A DNA stretch of 15,196 nt from Prevotellaceae bacterium UBA3646 (GCA_002373535.1 DFKL01000155.1:1-15196), one strand, 5' to 3'; shown: positions 1-8,406, counted from the stretch's first letter. Notes: a model not told the origin generated them from the letters alone. A program made the numbers and translations.

Positions 1-1378
1 GCTCGAAACTTTCGTGCATGAAACAGGTCCCGCCGTCTGTATCCATAAGTTCCATGATGCACCGGACCTGCTCGGCGCGGTCTGTGGTGGTGAGGCCTTT
101 CATGATTATGGACATAGGCCATACACGGTCGAGGCTGGTGTGCTGGGAGCCTATTCCACGGACGCCTGAAGGATGGCCTTGTATACCTCCGCCAAAGAAG
201 TAGGGGTTCCACTCGCTCCATATCATGCGCCGTGTGTTCTGGTATATGGTGTCGCCGACACTGACGAGGTCGGGACAGAGGTATGGCAGCGAAAGGAGAG
301 AGGGGGCGTTAGCGTCGTCCATGAGGGCGTGGCTGCCGAAGCCGTCTATCTCGAAGGCGTATACCGTGCCGAAGTGCCTGGTGTGCACAGTGGCATAGGT
401 GTTGAGTGCCGCGTGTATCTCATCGGCCATAGCAAGGCATTGTGTGCCGAGCTCCCTGGGATCGATGCCGGAGGCCGCACGAGGCTTGGTATGACGGAGC
501 ATAAGGGAGGCTTTCCTGAGCACGTCCTCGGCAAAGAAGTTGGCTGGTATGAGGAAGGGGAAGATGCAGCTGTCGTCTGACGGACGGAACATACTGGCTA
601 TAAGGCCGCAGGGACGCACGGGATGTCCCTTGCCGTAGTTGCTGGTGGTGTCGTGCTGTGCATGGGTGGTACGGCCGAAACGGTAGCTGGTATGCTGCAC
701 TCCGTCCTTGCGCTGCTGCTCGCGGAATACGCTGAGGATATTGGACATGGTATGGAGCCAAAGGTCGTCGAAGATGGTCTCGTCGCCTGTCTGCCTCCAG
801 TATTCGTATGCGAGCCGCAACGGGTAGCAGAGGGAGTCTATCTCGTATTTGCGCTCGTGTACTCCGGGTTTCATGTCGGTATGGTCGCCATGCCATTCGC
901 TGGTGTCGGTAAGGTTCAGGAGGAATGCGTTGGCATACGGGTCACGGCATATAAATTCCATCTGCTGGCGAATCACGCCACGGACCATCTTGCGCAATGC
1001 CTCGTCTTCCTTGAGGAAGGGCATGTATGTCCATATCTGGGCACTGCTGTCGCGAAGCCACATGGCGTTGATGTCGCCTGTTATGACAAAGGTGAAGTCT
1101 TCTGCCGCGCCGTTTACGCTGTTGTGTCCCTTGTATTGCCTGACGGTTGTGTCCATCGTGTTGGGGAAGCAGTTGCTGAACATATACCATAGCTTGGGGC
1201 TTACGGCCATGAGACGCTTGTGCATGGACTGTATCTTGTCCTCGACGGCCTTGCTGCGGAAACAGCGTATGCCGACTGCGGGACGGTGATCCATTATGGC
1301 ATCGTTGTCCGCGATTGCCGAGGAAAAGGCGGGAAGCGATATGAATAAGGAGAAGAGAAGGACCTGTGCTTTCTTCAT
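1..1378 (-). CDS. GH125 exo-alpha-1,6-mannosidase, secreted, 3' end cut by window edge
   Basis: The minus-strand frame stays open from the ATG at 1378 to base 1, giving 459 complete codons with no stop. Residues 1-23 form a Sec signal peptide (MKKAQVLLFSLF..., ending in AIA) with no lipobox Cys, so export to the periplasm is expected. Recognised GH125 (formerly DUF1237) blocks are GDINAMWLRDSSAQ at about 101-114, YEIDSLCYPLRLAY at about 179-192, RPSDD at 265-269 and MHESF at 454-458. The last carries a conserved acidic residue of the family and lies just inside the edge. Known members are inverting exo-alpha-1,6-mannosidases of about 430-490 residues, so probably only a short tail is missing. 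The start lies 11 bases after the GH92 stop, so the two should be co-transcribed and act on the same mannosides. Exact substrate is inferred. The family is confident. Confidence 0.93.
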   Translation of the reverse strand, partial: MKKAQVLLFSLFISLPAFSSAIADNDAIMDHRPAVGIRCFRSKAVEDKIQSMHKRLMAVSPKLWYMFSNCFPNTMDTTVRQYKGHNSVNGAAEDFTFVITGDINAMWLRDSSAQIWTYMPFLKEDEALRKMVRGVIRQQMEFICRDPYANAFLLNLTDTSEWHGDHTDMKPGVHERKYEIDSLCYPLRLAYEYWRQTGDETIFDDLWLHTMSNILSVFREQQRKDGVQHTSYRFGRTTHAQHDTTSNYGKGHPVRPCGLIASMFRPSDDSCIFPFLIPANFFAEDVLRKASLMLRHTKPRAASGIDPRELGTQCLAMADEIHAALNTYATVHTRHFGTVYAFEIDGFGSHALMDDANAPSLLSLPYLCPDLVSVGDTIYQNTRRMIWSEWNPYFFGGGIQGHPSGVRGIGSQHTSLDRVWPMSIIMKGLTTTDRAEQVRCIMELMDTDGGTCFMHESFE

Positions 1379-1389
1379 GTCTGTCGGTC

Positions 1390-3540
1390 TTAGTTACATA
1401 ATTCTGCCTCGAGCGTGCCGCCGCGGATGATATCGCCATGGCTGACCTCTGTACCTCTGACGACCTTGCCGTTCAGCTTCCAGCGTCTTACGTGGATTCC
1501 TTTTCCTGTGGTCGTGATGGTGAAGGTCTTGCCGTCTCCGACATTGAGGACGGCTTTCTTCACGGCGGGGGCACATAGCTGGTAGCGTCCGCCGCATGGC
1601 TCGACCTGGTAGAGCCCGAGGCTGGCCATGACATACCATGCGCTCATCTGGCCTACGTCTTCGTTGCCGCAAAGGCCGTCGGGCTTGTCTGAATATAGTG
1701 TGGTGAGTACCTGGTGAACACGGGACTGGGTCTTGCGCGGCTTGCCGAGGTAGTTGTATATGAATATTGTATGGTGGCTGGGTTCATTGCCGTGGCAATA
1801 CTGGCCTATGAGGCCGGATATGTCCGGATTGGCATCGGCATTGAGCCTACTGTCGGCATGGAACAGGCTGTCGAGACGGGACTCGGCTGTCCCGGGGCCT
1901 CCTAACAGTCCGACAAGTCCGGGTATGTCGTGCGGCACGAGCCAGAGGTAGTGCCAGGGATTTCCCTCGGTGTAGTCTGCTGTCTGGTGATTGGGGTTGA
2001 ATCCGTCGAGGGGACGGAAGCTGCCGTCACGGTCCTTGGCGCGCATATAGCCGACGCGATGGTCGTAGAGCTGACGGTAGTTTGCGGCCAGCGTGGCGTA
2101 CCGTATGCTGTCTGCGGTGTGCCCCAGCCTGCCGGCGACACGGGACACGCTCCATGCGGCCAGATAGTATTCCATATTCTTGGCGACGGTCTCGCCATGG
2201 CCTGAGTCGAACGGGATATATCCGTATTTCCACAACAGGTCCTTGCCACGTGTTCCGTGCATGCTCTGCTTCATTGCCTGGAAGGCTTCTTCGTAGTCGA
2301 AGCCGGGGACGCCCTTGAGAATCATGTCTGCGAGTACGGGGACGCCGGGTTCTCCTACCATGCAGTATGTCTCGTAGCCGTGCAGGTGCCAGACGGGCAG
2401 CTCGCCGCTCTCGCGCCACTGGTGCATCATGGTATTGGCCCAGTCGGTGAGCTTGTCTCGCATCAGGATTGTGGCCATGGGATGGAGTGTCCTGTAGGTG
2501 TCCCACAGGCTCCATGTCGTGTAATTGGCAAATGAGGGGCTACGGTGTATATGGCCGTCGCTTCCCATATAGTCGCCTGTGACGTCGTTCCACAGCTGGG
2601 GGGCTGTCATGGTATGGTAGAGCGCAGTGTAGAAGGTGCGTGCCTGGGCGTCGCTATGGAACTCGGCCTTGACACGGCTGAGCGCGTCGTTCCACTTTTC
2701 TCGTGCTGTCTCCCTGACCTGGTCGAATGTCACGGACGTGGTCTCTGCCAGCATATTCTGCAGGGCGCCCATCTCGCTGACGGGTGAGATGGCGACACGG
2801 GCTCCGATGACGGTTCCGGGAGGGATGCTGAAGACGGCCTGTGCGTAGCGGGCATTGCAGTCCTCGATTCCGAACTCGGACACTGGACGGTCGAAGCGTA
2901 TAGCATAATAGACGGTATGGCGGCTCCATCCGCGGCTCTTCCTGTATCCGACCATGGTGTATGGGTCTATGGGCCATATCCTGGTCTCCGTGGCACGGTC
3001 GCCGATTCCGCTTTCAAGGTCAAGCACGATGTTTGCGTACCTGTTGCCGCGCGGGAACGTGAAGCGGTACATGGCTACGCGCTCGGTCGCGGTAATCTCG
3101 GTGGTTATGTTGTATCTGTCCAGCAACACCCGATAGTATCCTGCACGGAGGACTTCGTTGTCGTGGGAGTATGTAGAGGCTATGGCTTCCAGTATGTCAC
3201 GGTGCGACGCCTTGGTGTCGATGGTTCCGTAGACTGGCATGAGGGTGATGTCTCCCAAATCGGAGCAGCCGGTTCCTGAGAGATGGGTCTGGGCAAATCC
3301 TACGATGCTGTCTCCGCAGGCATGGTACCCGCTGCACCAGTCCCATCCGTGATATGGCTGGACCGGTCCTGCATCGACCATTCCCCACGGGACGTTGGCT
3401 CCGACGAACACATGGCCGTGTCCGGAGGTGCCGATGCGGGGGTCTACATAGTCGGCGGGCGACATGACGGGGGCAGCATATACGGTGAAGGCAAATGCGG
3501 ACAGAATGGGTAATATGTATGTGTGTATCAGCCTCATCAT
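1390..3540 (-). CDS. GH92 alpha-mannosidase, secreted
   Basis: A 716-residue protein if the first of two adjacent ATGs (3540, 3537) is used. The frame is open further upstream to 3603, but that part is AT-rich, reads unlike protein and runs into promoter sequence, whereas MMRLIHTYILPILSAFAF...YAA is a good Sec signal peptide. The mature protein opens with the GH92 hallmark YVDPRIGTSGHGHVFVGANV. It carries GYETYCMVGEPGVPV, a GNEPSHH motif with the expected general acid at Glu586, and GNEDVGQMSAWYV at about 625-637 with the acidic base region (Glu627/Asp628). Family members are calcium-dependent inverting exo-alpha-mannosidases, mostly alpha-1,2 or alpha-1,3. The linkage cannot be read reliably here. 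There is no lipobox, so it is probably periplasmic. It is the first gene of an operon with the downstream GH125 enzyme; the pair would strip different mannose linkages. Confidence 0.95.
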   Translation of the reverse strand: MMRLIHTYILPILSAFAFTVYAAPVMSPADYVDPRIGTSGHGHVFVGANVPWGMVDAGPVQPYHGWDWCSGYHACGDSIVGFAQTHLSGTGCSDLGDITLMPVYGTIDTKASHRDILEAIASTYSHDNEVLRAGYYRVLLDRYNITTEITATERVAMYRFTFPRGNRYANIVLDLESGIGDRATETRIWPIDPYTMVGYRKSRGWSRHTVYYAIRFDRPVSEFGIEDCNARYAQAVFSIPPGTVIGARVAISPVSEMGALQNMLAETTSVTFDQVRETAREKWNDALSRVKAEFHSDAQARTFYTALYHTMTAPQLWNDVTGDYMGSDGHIHRSPSFANYTTWSLWDTYRTLHPMATILMRDKLTDWANTMMHQWRESGELPVWHLHGYETYCMVGEPGVPVLADMILKGVPGFDYEEAFQAMKQSMHGTRGKDLLWKYGYIPFDSGHGETVAKNMEYYLAAWSVSRVAGRLGHTADSIRYATLAANYRQLYDHRVGYMRAKDRDGSFRPLDGFNPNHQTADYTEGNPWHYLWLVPHDIPGLVGLLGGPGTAESRLDSLFHADSRLNADANPDISGLIGQYCHGNEPSHHTIFIYNYLGKPRKTQSRVHQVLTTLYSDKPDGLCGNEDVGQMSAWYVMASLGLYQVEPCGGRYQLCAPAVKKAVLNVGDGKTFTITTTGKGIHVRRWKLNGKVVRGTEVSHGDIIRGGTLEAELCN

Positions 3541-3571
3541 TGCAAAATTACAAAAATTAGGCACATCATTA

Positions 3572-3600
3572 TATATTTGTCCTAAAAAATAGTATATTTG
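3572..3600 (+). promoter_or_regulatory. Tandem Bacteroidetes -7-like boxes before the metalloprotease
   Basis: TATATTTG occurs twice, at 3572-3579 and 3593-3600, each matching the Bacteroidetes -7 consensus TAnnTTTG, 21 bases apart. The downstream copy would give a start near 3606 and a leader of about 35 bases. Neither has a clear TTTG at the usual 19-21 base distance, so the promoter is plausible but weak. The same 101-base gap must also drive the GH92 operon in the other direction. Confidence 0.45.
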
Positions 3601-3641
3601 CACCCGGTTTTATACATTATTAATACTATATAGCACAGAAA

Positions 3642-6014
3642 ATGAAGAAGCTCATGCTAATGGCCATCGCCCTGGTACTGGCCATTGCTCCTGTCCCGGC
3701 CAGGGATAAGGACAAGAACAAGGAGAAGAAACGGAAGGGACAGCCTGCCGCACAGCAGACTCCGGCTCCTGCCAAACCCAGCATATCACGACGGGGCATG
3801 ATGGACGTAACGAAGGTTAACGCCGACTGGTTCATGGAGGTGCCTGACTCTCTGTTGGGGAAGGATATCCTGGCAATAACCAGATATACCAGCACTCCGT
3901 CCAACACGGGCAGGTTCGGCGGAGAGATGTGCAACGAACAGGTCGTGTACTTCCAGAAGGGTGTGGACGGCAACCTGCTGCTACGCTCGCGCATGACGGT
4001 AAACGTAGCGGATACGACCCAGATGATTAACAAGGCTGTGGTAATCAGCAACGAGAATCCGATAATTGCTTCATTCAAGATAGAATCCAGTGCCAACAAG
4101 AGGAGCAAGATAAAGATGAACCAGTTCCTGAACGACGACAATGCCCTGGGGATACACCAGAGTTTGAAGAAGTCGTTTGAACTGACTGCTCCGCAAATGG
4201 CCCTGAGCTACATCGAGGATATCAAGACGTTCCCCACAAATACGGAGATCCGTCTTGTGAAGACGTACAACTCGAGCAGCAAGCGCCTGCCTGGTGCGCT
4301 GGCGACGGGGAAACTGACCTTCGGCCTGAACATTTCGTTCGTGCTGCTGCCTGAGGAGCAGATGATGCCAAGATACTATGACCCGCGTGTGGGTTACTTC
4401 ACGGAAAGCTTCAACGCATTCGACGACCAGCAGCAGCGTGTAGAGAGCAAGACGCTGATTTCGCGCTACCGCCTGGAGCCAAAGGATTCGGCTGACATGG
4501 AGAAGATGCGTCGAGGCGAACTGGTGGAACCGAAGAAGCCTATAGTGTATTACATCGATCCTGCTACTCCGAAACAGTGGCGCAAGTATCTGATAGCCGG
4601 TGTCAACGACTGGCAAAAGGCTTTTGAGAAGGCGGGCTTCAAGAATGCCATTCGCGGCGAGGAGTGGCCGGAGAACGACAGCACGATGTCCATGGAGGAT
4701 GCGCGTTTCTGCGTGATTCGCTACCTGGCAAGTCCTATCCCCAATGCCTACGGTCCTCATGTATCGGACCCTCGTACGGGTGAGATACTGGAGAGCCATG
4801 TGTGCTGGTATCACAATGTGATGTCGCTGGTTCATGACTGGTATATGATCCAGGCTTCGAGCATTGACGAGGCTGCGCGCAAGATGAGGTACGACGAGGA
4901 ACTGATGGGCAACCTGATACGTTTTGTGTCGAGTCACGAGGTGGGGCACTCGCTGGGCCTGAGGCATAACTTCGGTTCGTCGAGCACGGTGCCAGTGGAC
5001 TCGCTGCGCAACAAGGCGTGGGTAGAGGCGCATGGCCATACTCCGTCTATAATGGACTATGCACGGTTCAACTATGTGGCACAGCCTGAGGACGGAATTG
5101 CACGGGAGGGAATCTTCCCTCGCATCGGCGACTATGACGAGTGGGCTATCAAATGGGGTTACAAGCCTATGTTGGATGCCCAGGATGCGGACGAGGACCA
5201 CAAGGCCCTGGAGCCTATGGTTCTGGAGGCCGAGAAGAATCCTCGCCTGTGGTGGGGTGACGGCGAAGGACTGCGGCTCATCGACCCGCGCCGCCAGACG
5301 GAGGACCTGGGCGACGATGCCGTGAAGGCCAGCACATACGGGGTAAGGAACCTGAAGAGGGAGATGGCTTACCTGGAGAAGTGGACTGCCGACGAGAAGG
5401 ATATCTACGGGAACAACCTGGAGGAGATGTATGCTCAGTTCCAGCAGCAGCTGAATCGCTATGCCGGTCATGTGGCAAGATACATCGGCGGTACGTACCA
5501 GAACTACCGCACGCGTGTACAGGGCGGAACCGTATTCCAGCCTACACCGTTGGAAAAGCAGAAGGCTTCGCTGAAATGGCTTGAGGAGAATGTAATAAAC
5601 GAGCCTGTGTGGATGCGTCAGTACAGCTATTGCAAGTCTCTGACGGCTGATACGCGCGACCTGACGCTGAATGTAGCAAGGTCTACGGCCTATGCCCTGG
5701 TTTCGCGTATCGGGGCCAACAATGAGCTGTATCCTGCGGAAAAGTATATTGACGACCTGGTGCGTATCTCGTTCAGCGAGACTGTGACTGGTGCGAGTGT
5801 AAGCAAATACAGGGAGACGCTGCAGTTGCAGATGGTAAACTATCTGATAGGTGACTTTACAGGCATTGTGTATACGAGCAGTATGCGCCCTATCCTGATG
5901 TATGCTCTGAAGAAGATACAGGCCAAGGTGCGCAACGCTACGGGAGACGCGCACACACGCAGCCACTATGCTAACCTGAACGACCAGATTGCCCGTGCCT
6001 TGCTGGTGAAGTGA
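3642..6014 (+). CDS. Secreted zinc-dependent metalloprotease, DUF5118/DUF5117/DUF4953 type
   Basis: A 790-residue protein. The ATG at 3642 gives a signal peptide (MKKLMLMAIALVLAIAPVPA) followed by a very lysine-rich, then Pro/Ala/Gln-rich, linker to about residue 45. Residues about 47-90 resemble the short DUF5118 block, about 95-290 the DUF5117 region and about 400-700 the DUF4953 peptidase region. The zinc site is HEVGHSLGLRH (His432, Glu433, His436, His442), the extended metzincin motif HExxHxxGxxH, followed by SIMDY with a Met-turn Met471. Length is normal for this Bacteroidetes family, whose natural substrates are largely unknown. There is no lipobox, so it is exported to the periplasm or beyond. 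It stands alone: divergent from GH92, and convergent with the threonine dehydrogenase across a strong terminator. Zinc peptidase activity is inferred from the intact motif. Confidence 0.93.
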   Translation: MKKLMLMAIALVLAIAPVPARDKDKNKEKKRKGQPAAQQTPAPAKPSISRRGMMDVTKVNADWFMEVPDSLLGKDILAITRYTSTPSNTGRFGGEMCNEQVVYFQKGVDGNLLLRSRMTVNVADTTQMINKAVVISNENPIIASFKIESSANKRSKIKMNQFLNDDNALGIHQSLKKSFELTAPQMALSYIEDIKTFPTNTEIRLVKTYNSSSKRLPGALATGKLTFGLNISFVLLPEEQMMPRYYDPRVGYFTESFNAFDDQQQRVESKTLISRYRLEPKDSADMEKMRRGELVEPKKPIVYYIDPATPKQWRKYLIAGVNDWQKAFEKAGFKNAIRGEEWPENDSTMSMEDARFCVIRYLASPIPNAYGPHVSDPRTGEILESHVCWYHNVMSLVHDWYMIQASSIDEAARKMRYDEELMGNLIRFVSSHEVGHSLGLRHNFGSSSTVPVDSLRNKAWVEAHGHTPSIMDYARFNYVAQPEDGIAREGIFPRIGDYDEWAIKWGYKPMLDAQDADEDHKALEPMVLEAEKNPRLWWGDGEGLRLIDPRRQTEDLGDDAVKASTYGVRNLKREMAYLEKWTADEKDIYGNNLEEMYAQFQQQLNRYAGHVARYIGGTYQNYRTRVQGGTVFQPTPLEKQKASLKWLEENVINEPVWMRQYSYCKSLTADTRDLTLNVARSTAYALVSRIGANNELYPAEKYIDDLVRISFSETVTGASVSKYRETLQLQMVNYLIGDFTGIVYTSSMRPILMYALKKIQAKVRNATGDAHTRSHYANLNDQIARALLVK

Positions 6015-6038
6015 CGTGTGGCACACATAGAGACAGAG

Positions 6039-6073
6039 AACCCCGGATCCGCAAGAATCCGGGGTTATTTTTT
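6039..6073 (+). terminator. Intrinsic terminator of the metalloprotease gene
   Basis: A perfect 10-bp stem, AACCCCGGAT (6039-6048) and ATCCGGGGTT (6057-6066), with an 8-base loop, is followed by ATTTTTT. It lies 25 bases after the metalloprotease stop and 23 bases from the end of the convergent threonine dehydrogenase gene. In the other direction it is followed only by a mixed T/C run, so termination of that gene by the same hairpin is possible but weaker. Confidence 0.92.
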
Positions 6074-6095
6074 ATGTGTATAAGGTGTGTGCTGA

Positions 6096-7046
6096 CTACA
6101 GCCTGGCACTGAGTTTCTCCAGCATGTCTACGGTCATGCTGTGCAGGTCGTACTGTGGATTCCAGTCCCACTCGTTACGGGCGCACATGTCGTCGAGGCA
6201 ATCGGGCCAGCTGCTGGCGATGGCTTGCTTCAGCGGGTCCACCTGGTACTCCATCTGGAAGCCTGGCAGCTCCTCGCGTATGGCCTCGAATATCTGGTTG
6301 GGCTCGAATGACATACTGGCGATATTGAAGCTGTTGCGGTGAACGAGGCGTGTGGGATCGGCTTCCATCAACTGGACACAGGCATTGAGTGCGTCGGGCA
6401 TGTACATCATGTCCATGTATGTCCCCTGTGCGATGGGGCAGATGAACTTCTCACCGCGTACTGCGCTGTAGTATATATCGACGGCATAGTCGGTGGTACC
6501 GCCTCCGGGAGGGGTTACATTGCTGATAAGACCGGGGAAACGTACGGAGCGTGTGTCTACGCCGTACTTGTTGTAGTAGTAGTCTGAGAGCAGCTCGCCT
6601 GTAACCTTGGATATTCCGTATATGGTCTTGGGACGCTGGATTGTGTCCTGGGGGGTCTTGTATGCGGGAGTGCCGGGACCGAACGAGCCTATTGACGAGG
6701 GGGTGAAGACGGCGCACTTGTTCTCGCGTGCGACCTCGAGTACATTCCACAGTCCTCCAATGCCTATGTGCCATGCGAGGAGGGGCTTGCCCTCGGCAAC
6801 GACTGACAGCAGGGCTGCAAGGTTGTAAATGGTGTCGACCTTGTACTTCCTGACTACATCGGCGATGTTCTGTGCGTCGGTGATGTCGCATATCTCGGCA
6901 GGACCGCTCTCGAGGAGCTCTCCCTTGGGCTCGGCTCCCTTGATATAGCCTGCCACTACATGTCCGTTACCATAGATTGAGCGCAGGTTCATTGTCAGTT
7001 CGGAGCCTATCTGTCCGGTTGCGCCGATGATTAGAATATTCTTCAT
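6096..7046 (-). CDS. L-threonine 3-dehydrogenase, short-chain (epimerase-like) type
   Basis: A 316-residue NAD-dependent SDR/epimerase-fold enzyme that would oxidise L-threonine to 2-amino-3-ketobutyrate, the substrate of the neighbouring kbl product. The ATG at 7046 is chosen because MKNILIIGATGQIG begins directly with the Rossmann strand and the GxxGxxG dinucleotide motif (residues 8-14). The extra 30 codons upstream fall in the promoter and leader. Catalytic residues are visible: Ser in TPSSIGSFGP (about 115-124) and YGISK (Tyr143, Lys147). PPGGGTTDYAVDIYYSAV is the block that separates this family's threonine dehydrogenases from ordinary sugar epimerases. It is unrelated in fold to the zinc-dependent MDR Tdh of E. 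coli. The enzyme is cytosolic. It is divergent from kbl and has its own well-formed promoter. The only real alternative is another epimerase, which the context makes unlikely. Confidence 0.9.
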   Translation of the reverse strand: MKNILIIGATGQIGSELTMNLRSIYGNGHVVAGYIKGAEPKGELLESGPAEICDITDAQNIADVVRKYKVDTIYNLAALLSVVAEGKPLLAWHIGIGGLWNVLEVARENKCAVFTPSSIGSFGPGTPAYKTPQDTIQRPKTIYGISKVTGELLSDYYYNKYGVDTRSVRFPGLISNVTPPGGGTTDYAVDIYYSAVRGEKFICPIAQGTYMDMMYMPDALNACVQLMEADPTRLVHRNSFNIASMSFEPNQIFEAIREELPGFQMEYQVDPLKQAIASSWPDCLDDMCARNEWDWNPQYDLHSMTVDMLEKLSARL

Positions 7047-7068
7047 TACGTGTTTGTTTGCTTTGTCT

Positions 7069-7080
7069 GCCCCATGGGGC
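7069..7080. repeat. 12-bp perfect palindrome in the threonine dehydrogenase leader
   Basis: GCCCCATGGGGC lies 22 bases before the threonine dehydrogenase ATG and about 17 bases after its expected transcription start. It could be a dimeric operator, or a short hairpin with a CATG loop in the mRNA leader. Its function is unknown, and a palindrome of this size can occur by chance. Confidence 0.4.
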
Positions 7081-7102
7081 TTTTGGTTTACTGTATCGTT
7101 TA

Positions 7103-7133
7103 CAAAATTACACATTGTAATTGAATTAGCAAA
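7103..7133 (-). promoter_or_regulatory. Promoter of the threonine dehydrogenase gene
   Basis: Read on the minus strand, TTTG (7133-7130), 19 bases, then TAATTTTG (7110-7103). This is an exact match to the Bacteroidetes vegetative sigma consensus TTTG-N19-21-TAnnTTTG. The expected transcript start is near 7097, leaving a leader of about 50 bases. Confidence 0.75.
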
Positions 7134-7140
7134 CAAAATA

Positions 7141-7172
7141 CTTGTTTTTTTGTAAATAATACACTAATTTTG
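7141..7172 (+). promoter_or_regulatory. Promoter of kbl
   Basis: CTTG (TTG at 7142-7144), 20 bases, then TAATTTTG (7165-7172) fits the Bacteroidetes promoter pattern. Its -33 element lies only about 8 bases from that of the opposing threonine dehydrogenase promoter, so the two are back to back. The expected leader is about 40 bases. Confidence 0.7.
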
Positions 7173-7218
7173 CCTTGTGCAATAAGTACCGAAACCTTAA
7201 ACCATAAACATTATAAAT

Positions 7219-8406
7219 ATGTACGGAAAATTTAAAGAACACCTGCAGAACGAGCTGACTGCAATCAAGGATGCCGGCTTGTACAAGAACGAGCGTCTGA
7301 TAGAGGGTCCGCAGCAGGCTGCCATTCAGGTTGCCGGAAAGGAAGTGCTGAACTTCTGTGCCAACAACTACCTGGGTCTGTCTAACAACCCGCGCCTGAT
7401 AAAGGCTGCCAAGGATATGATGGACAGGCGCGGGTACGGCATGTCGTCCGTCCGGTTTATCTGCGGCACTCAGGATACGCACAAGGAGCTGGAGGCTGCC
7501 ATAAGCAGGTTCTTCAAGACGGAGGATACGATTCTGTATGCTACATGCTTTGATGCCAACGGCGGTGTATTCGAGCCTCTGCTGACGGCTGAGGATGCCA
7601 TCATCTCCGATGCGTTGAACCATGCTTCGATAATTGACGGCGTGCGCCTGTGCAAGGCTAAGAGGTACCGCTATGCCAATGCTGACATGGAGGACCTGGA
7701 GAAGCAGCTGCAGGCTGCCCAGGAACAGCGTTTCCGCATCATAGTCACTGACGGTGTCTTCTCGATGGACGGCAATGTCGCTCCGATGGACAAGATTTGT
7801 GACCTGGCCGAGAAATATGACGCGCTGGTGATGGTTGACGAGTCACACTCGGCAGGCGTGGTCGGCGCTACGGGTCGTGGCGTGAGCGAATTCTATGACA
7901 CGTATGGCCGCGTGGATATATATACGGGTACCCTGGGCAAGGCCTTCGGCGGTGCCGTGGGTGGATTTACGACAGGCCGAAAGGAAATCATAGACATGCT
8001 GCGCCAGCGTAGCCGCCCATATCTGTTCTCGAACTCCATTCCGCCTTCGGTGGTGGGGGCTGCCATAGAGACGTTCCGCATCCTGGACGAGAGCAACGAG
8101 ATTCATGACAAGCTGGTTGCCAACGTGGAGTATTTCCGTACGAAGATGATGGAGGCCGGCTTTGACATCAAGCCGACGCAGTCTGCCATCTGTGCGGTGA
8201 TGCTGTATGACGCTCCGCTGTCACAGAAGTATGCTGCTGCGCTGCAGGAGGAGGGTATCTATGTCACCGGATTCTACTACCCGGTAGTTCCTCAGGGACA
8301 GGCGCGTATCCGTGTGCAGATCTCTGCCGGCCACGAGCGTGAGCACCTGGACAAGTGTATCGCGGCCTTTATAAAGGTCGGCAAGGAGCTGGGTGTGCTG
8401 AAGTAG
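7219..8406 (+). CDS. kbl: Glycine C-acetyltransferase (2-amino-3-ketobutyrate CoA ligase)
   Basis: A 395-residue PLP enzyme of the alpha-oxoamine synthase family. It cleaves 2-amino-3-ketobutyrate with CoA to glycine and acetyl-CoA, the second step of threonine breakdown. Visible features are ELNFCANNYLGLS-like N-terminal sequence (VLNFCANNYLGLSNNPR), DALNHASIIDGVRL, DESHSAGVVGATGRG with the ring-stacking/Asp region, and TGTLGKAFGGAVGGF with the PLP Schiff-base lysine at Lys241. The C-terminal FYYPVVPQGQARIRVQISA is typical of Kbl, and the length matches the usual 395-400. The other family members (BioF, HemA, SPT) are less likely given this sequence style and the neighbouring threonine dehydrogenase. 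It is cytosolic, starts without a Shine-Dalgarno sequence and ends before a strong terminator. Confidence 0.96.
   Translation: MYGKFKEHLQNELTAIKDAGLYKNERLIEGPQQAAIQVAGKEVLNFCANNYLGLSNNPRLIKAAKDMMDRRGYGMSSVRFICGTQDTHKELEAAISRFFKTEDTILYATCFDANGGVFEPLLTAEDAIISDALNHASIIDGVRLCKAKRYRYANADMEDLEKQLQAAQEQRFRIIVTDGVFSMDGNVAPMDKICDLAEKYDALVMVDESHSAGVVGATGRGVSEFYDTYGRVDIYTGTLGKAFGGAVGGFTTGRKEIIDMLRQRSRPYLFSNSIPPSVVGAAIETFRILDESNEIHDKLVANVEYFRTKMMEAGFDIKPTQSAICAVMLYDAPLSQKYAAALQEEGIYVTGFYYPVVPQGQARIRVQISAGHEREHLDKCIAAFIKVGKELGVLK

Noticed and set aside
173..1439. Plus- and minus-strand frames of 135-189 codons at the left end
   Set aside because: They are shadows of the GH125 gene, which reads without a stop in one minus-strand frame and has clear family blocks.
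3541..3603. Upstream extension of GH92 to an ATG at 3603 (21 more residues)
   Set aside because: It would place an AT-rich non-signal sequence before an excellent signal peptide and overlap the divergent promoter region.
4071..6026. 651-codon open frame antisense to the metalloprotease
   Set aside because: It is a mirror of a GC-rich coding frame: no family motifs, rich in Arg/His/Leu as antisense translations are, and the plus-strand gene has an intact HExxHxxGxxH site.
7047..7136. Upstream extension of the threonine dehydrogenase to an ATG at 7136
   Set aside because: It would put 30 extra residues before the Rossmann strand and start upstream of the predicted promoter -7 box.
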